DNA from: Oscillospiraceae bacterium
GTDB taxonomy: Bacteria; Bacillota; Clostridia; Oscillospirales; Ruminococcaceae
Assembly (NCBI GenBank): GCA_016303235.1
Contig: JAEDMB010000002.1
Span: 1 to 38,939, forward strand
Reading direction: 5' to 3'
DNA length: 38,939 nt
The position numbers and the translations under genes were made by a program. Below the pieces are notes generated by a model. It was given only the letters and a program-made list of their open reading frames with translations, ran no database searches and was not told where the DNA came from. Positions 37,853 to 38,939 of the stretch are shown piece by piece (the stretch's first letter is position 1; each line of letters begins with the position of its first letter).

Positions 37853-38939
37853 TCAGTGGTGGAAAAGTCTGATTCCGGTAAATGCCATAGCGATATTGTA
37901 CTTGTTGCAGGTCTCAATAACGTTATCGTCACGAATTGAACCGCCCGGTTCTGCAATATATTCAACACCTGATTTCTTAGCACGTTCAATATTGTCTCCG
38001 AATGGGAAGAAAGCATCTGAACCGAGACAAACGCCTGTATTTTTAGCAAGCCATTCTTTCTTTTCTTCTCTTGTAAAGACTTCCGGCTTAACCTTGAAAA
38101 TTCTCTGCCATTCGCCCTCACGGAGTACGTCCTCATATTCTTCGCCGATATAAACATCAATAGCGTTGTCACGGTCTGCACGGCGGATTCCGTCAACAAA
38201 CTGAAGTCCCATTACCTTTGGTGACTGTCTAAGCCACCAGTTATCAGCTTTCTGACCAGCAAGGCGAGTGCAGTGGATTCTTGACTGCTGACCTGCTCCT
38301 ATACCGATTGCCTGACCGTCCTTTACATAGCATACAGAGTTTGACTGTGTGTATTTAAGAGTAATAAGGGAAATCATAAGGTCATCGAGCTTGTCAGCCG
38401 GAATTTCCTTGTTTTCAGTTACTACATTTGCAAGGAGTTCCTTATTGATATTGAGTTCATTTCTGCCCTGTTCAAATGATACGCCGTAAACCTGTTTTGT
38501 TTCGATTGGATTCGGCTTATAGTTTTCATCGATTTTGAGTATGCAGTAAGTACCCTTTCTCTTTGATTTGAGAATTTCAAGTGCTTCATCATCATAATCA
38601 GGAGCAATAACACCGTCTGATACTTCACGCTGAATCATTTTTGCAGTGCATACGTCAACTTTATCGGAAAGTGCAATAAAATCGCCGTATGATGACATTC
38701 TGTCCGCACCTCTTGCTCTTGCGTATGCACTTGCAAGCGGTGAAAGTTCGCCTAAATCGTCAACCCAGTATATTTTTTTAAGGTCATCTGAAAGATGTCT
38801 GCCGATTGCAGCACCAGCCGGAGAAACGTGCTTGAATGATGTAGCTGCACATACTCCTGTTGCCTCTTTGAGTTCCTTTACCAGCTGCCAGCCGTTGAGA
38901 GCGTCAAGAAGATTTATATATCCCGGTTTACCGCAAAGT
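37853..38939 (-). CDS. purH: AICAR formyltransferase (PurH-type, stand-alone), N-terminus outside window
   Basis: Phosphoribosylaminoimidazolecarboxamide formyltransferase, next-to-last step of purine synthesis. The reading frame is open to the right window edge, giving about 361 visible residues. Upstream of 38698 it reads GKPGYINLLDALNGWQLVKE and SFKHVSPAGAA, whose KH pair is the catalytic Lys-His. Other hallmarks are SDAFFPFGDNIERA and the C-terminal EPGGSIRDD. I see no IMP cyclohydrolase domain in the visible part; the GKPGYINLLDAL opening matches the shorter single-function form, so a separate cyclohydrolase gene is expected. ATG 38698 is only an internal methionine. Confidence 0.93.
   Translation of the reverse strand, partial: LCGKPGYINLLDALNGWQLVKELKEATGVCAATSFKHVSPAGAAIGRHLSDDLKKIYWVDDLGELSPLASAYARARGADRMSSYGDFIALSDKVDVCTAKMIQREVSDGVIAPDYDDEALEILKSKRKGTYCILKIDENYKPNPIETKQVYGVSFEQGRNELNINKELLANVVTENKEIPADKLDDLMISLITLKYTQSNSVCYVKDGQAIGIGAGQQSRIHCTRLAGQKADNWWLRQSPKVMGLQFVDGIRRADRDNAIDVYIGEEYEDVLREGEWQRIFKVKPEVFTREEKKEWLAKNTGVCLGSDAFFPFGDNIERAKKSGVEYIAEPGGSIRDDNVIETCNKYNIAMAFTGIRLFHH

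Noticed and set aside
1..38939. tRNA, rRNA, CRISPR arrays, insertion sequences or prophage
   Set aside because: I looked for cloverleaf sequences, regularly spaced repeats, transposase or integrase genes and found none.

Overview
This window looks like chromosomal core sequence from a low-to-moderate GC Gram-positive anaerobe of the class Clostridia, most like a Ruminococcus-type member of the Oscillospirales. Support comes from strong AGGAGG ribosome binding sites, SigA-type TTGACA/TATAAT promoters with 17-bp spacers, an NfnAB electron-bifurcating transhydrogenase, zinc forms of S14, L36 and adenylate kinase, a CIRCE-controlled groESL, a stand-alone AICAR formyltransferase and a PadR/HAAS/DUF4097/PspC envelope module. 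The genus is inference, not proof. I see no rRNA, tRNA, CRISPR array, prophage or insertion sequence.

Layout. 1-1213: leftward GntR (YtrA-type) regulator and ABC-transporter ATPase (cut by the window edge), with a perfect palindromic operator just downstream of the -10 of its promoter. Behind it is a second, very short leftward unit (consensus promoter plus intrinsic terminator, about 65 nt) that may be a small RNA. 1366-3839: ylxM-ffh-rpsP-khpA operon, ended by a terminator. 3901-19820: the ribosomal superoperon rpsJ to rplQ (S10, spc and alpha blocks fused), including secY, adk, map, a KOW-domain protein, infA, rpmJ and rpoA. It starts with a structured leader of about 315 nt that contains an intrinsic terminator upstream of rpsJ, so transcription attenuation is likely. 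19843-22683: nfnA-nfnB-yajC. 22698-24747: leftward groES-groEL under CIRCE. 24864-25358: an unrecognised leftward gene.

25483-29182: a response regulator, sensor kinase and membrane-anchored HtrA-like protease in one rightward unit, probably envelope protein quality control. 29213-31477: PadR regulator, HAAS/DUF1700 membrane protein, DUF4097 beta-solenoid protein and PspC protein, under a promoter overlapped by a perfect 21-bp palindrome. 31476-35522: leftward genes for an Lrp/AsnC regulator, rsmD-coaD-coiled-coil protein and uvrC. 35531-38939: leftward purine genes, purH (partial), a small four-cysteine protein, purD and a membrane protein, with a GC-rich structured repeat after purH.

The most interesting unexplained signals are the rpsJ leader (competing or pseudoknotted pairings plus terminator), the tiny promoter-terminator unit at 1113-1213, the palindromes in the GntR, PadR and AsnC control regions, the composite repeat at 37788-37837, and several uncharacterised small proteins. 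No wholly new multi-gene system is evident; most of the window is conserved housekeeping sequence.
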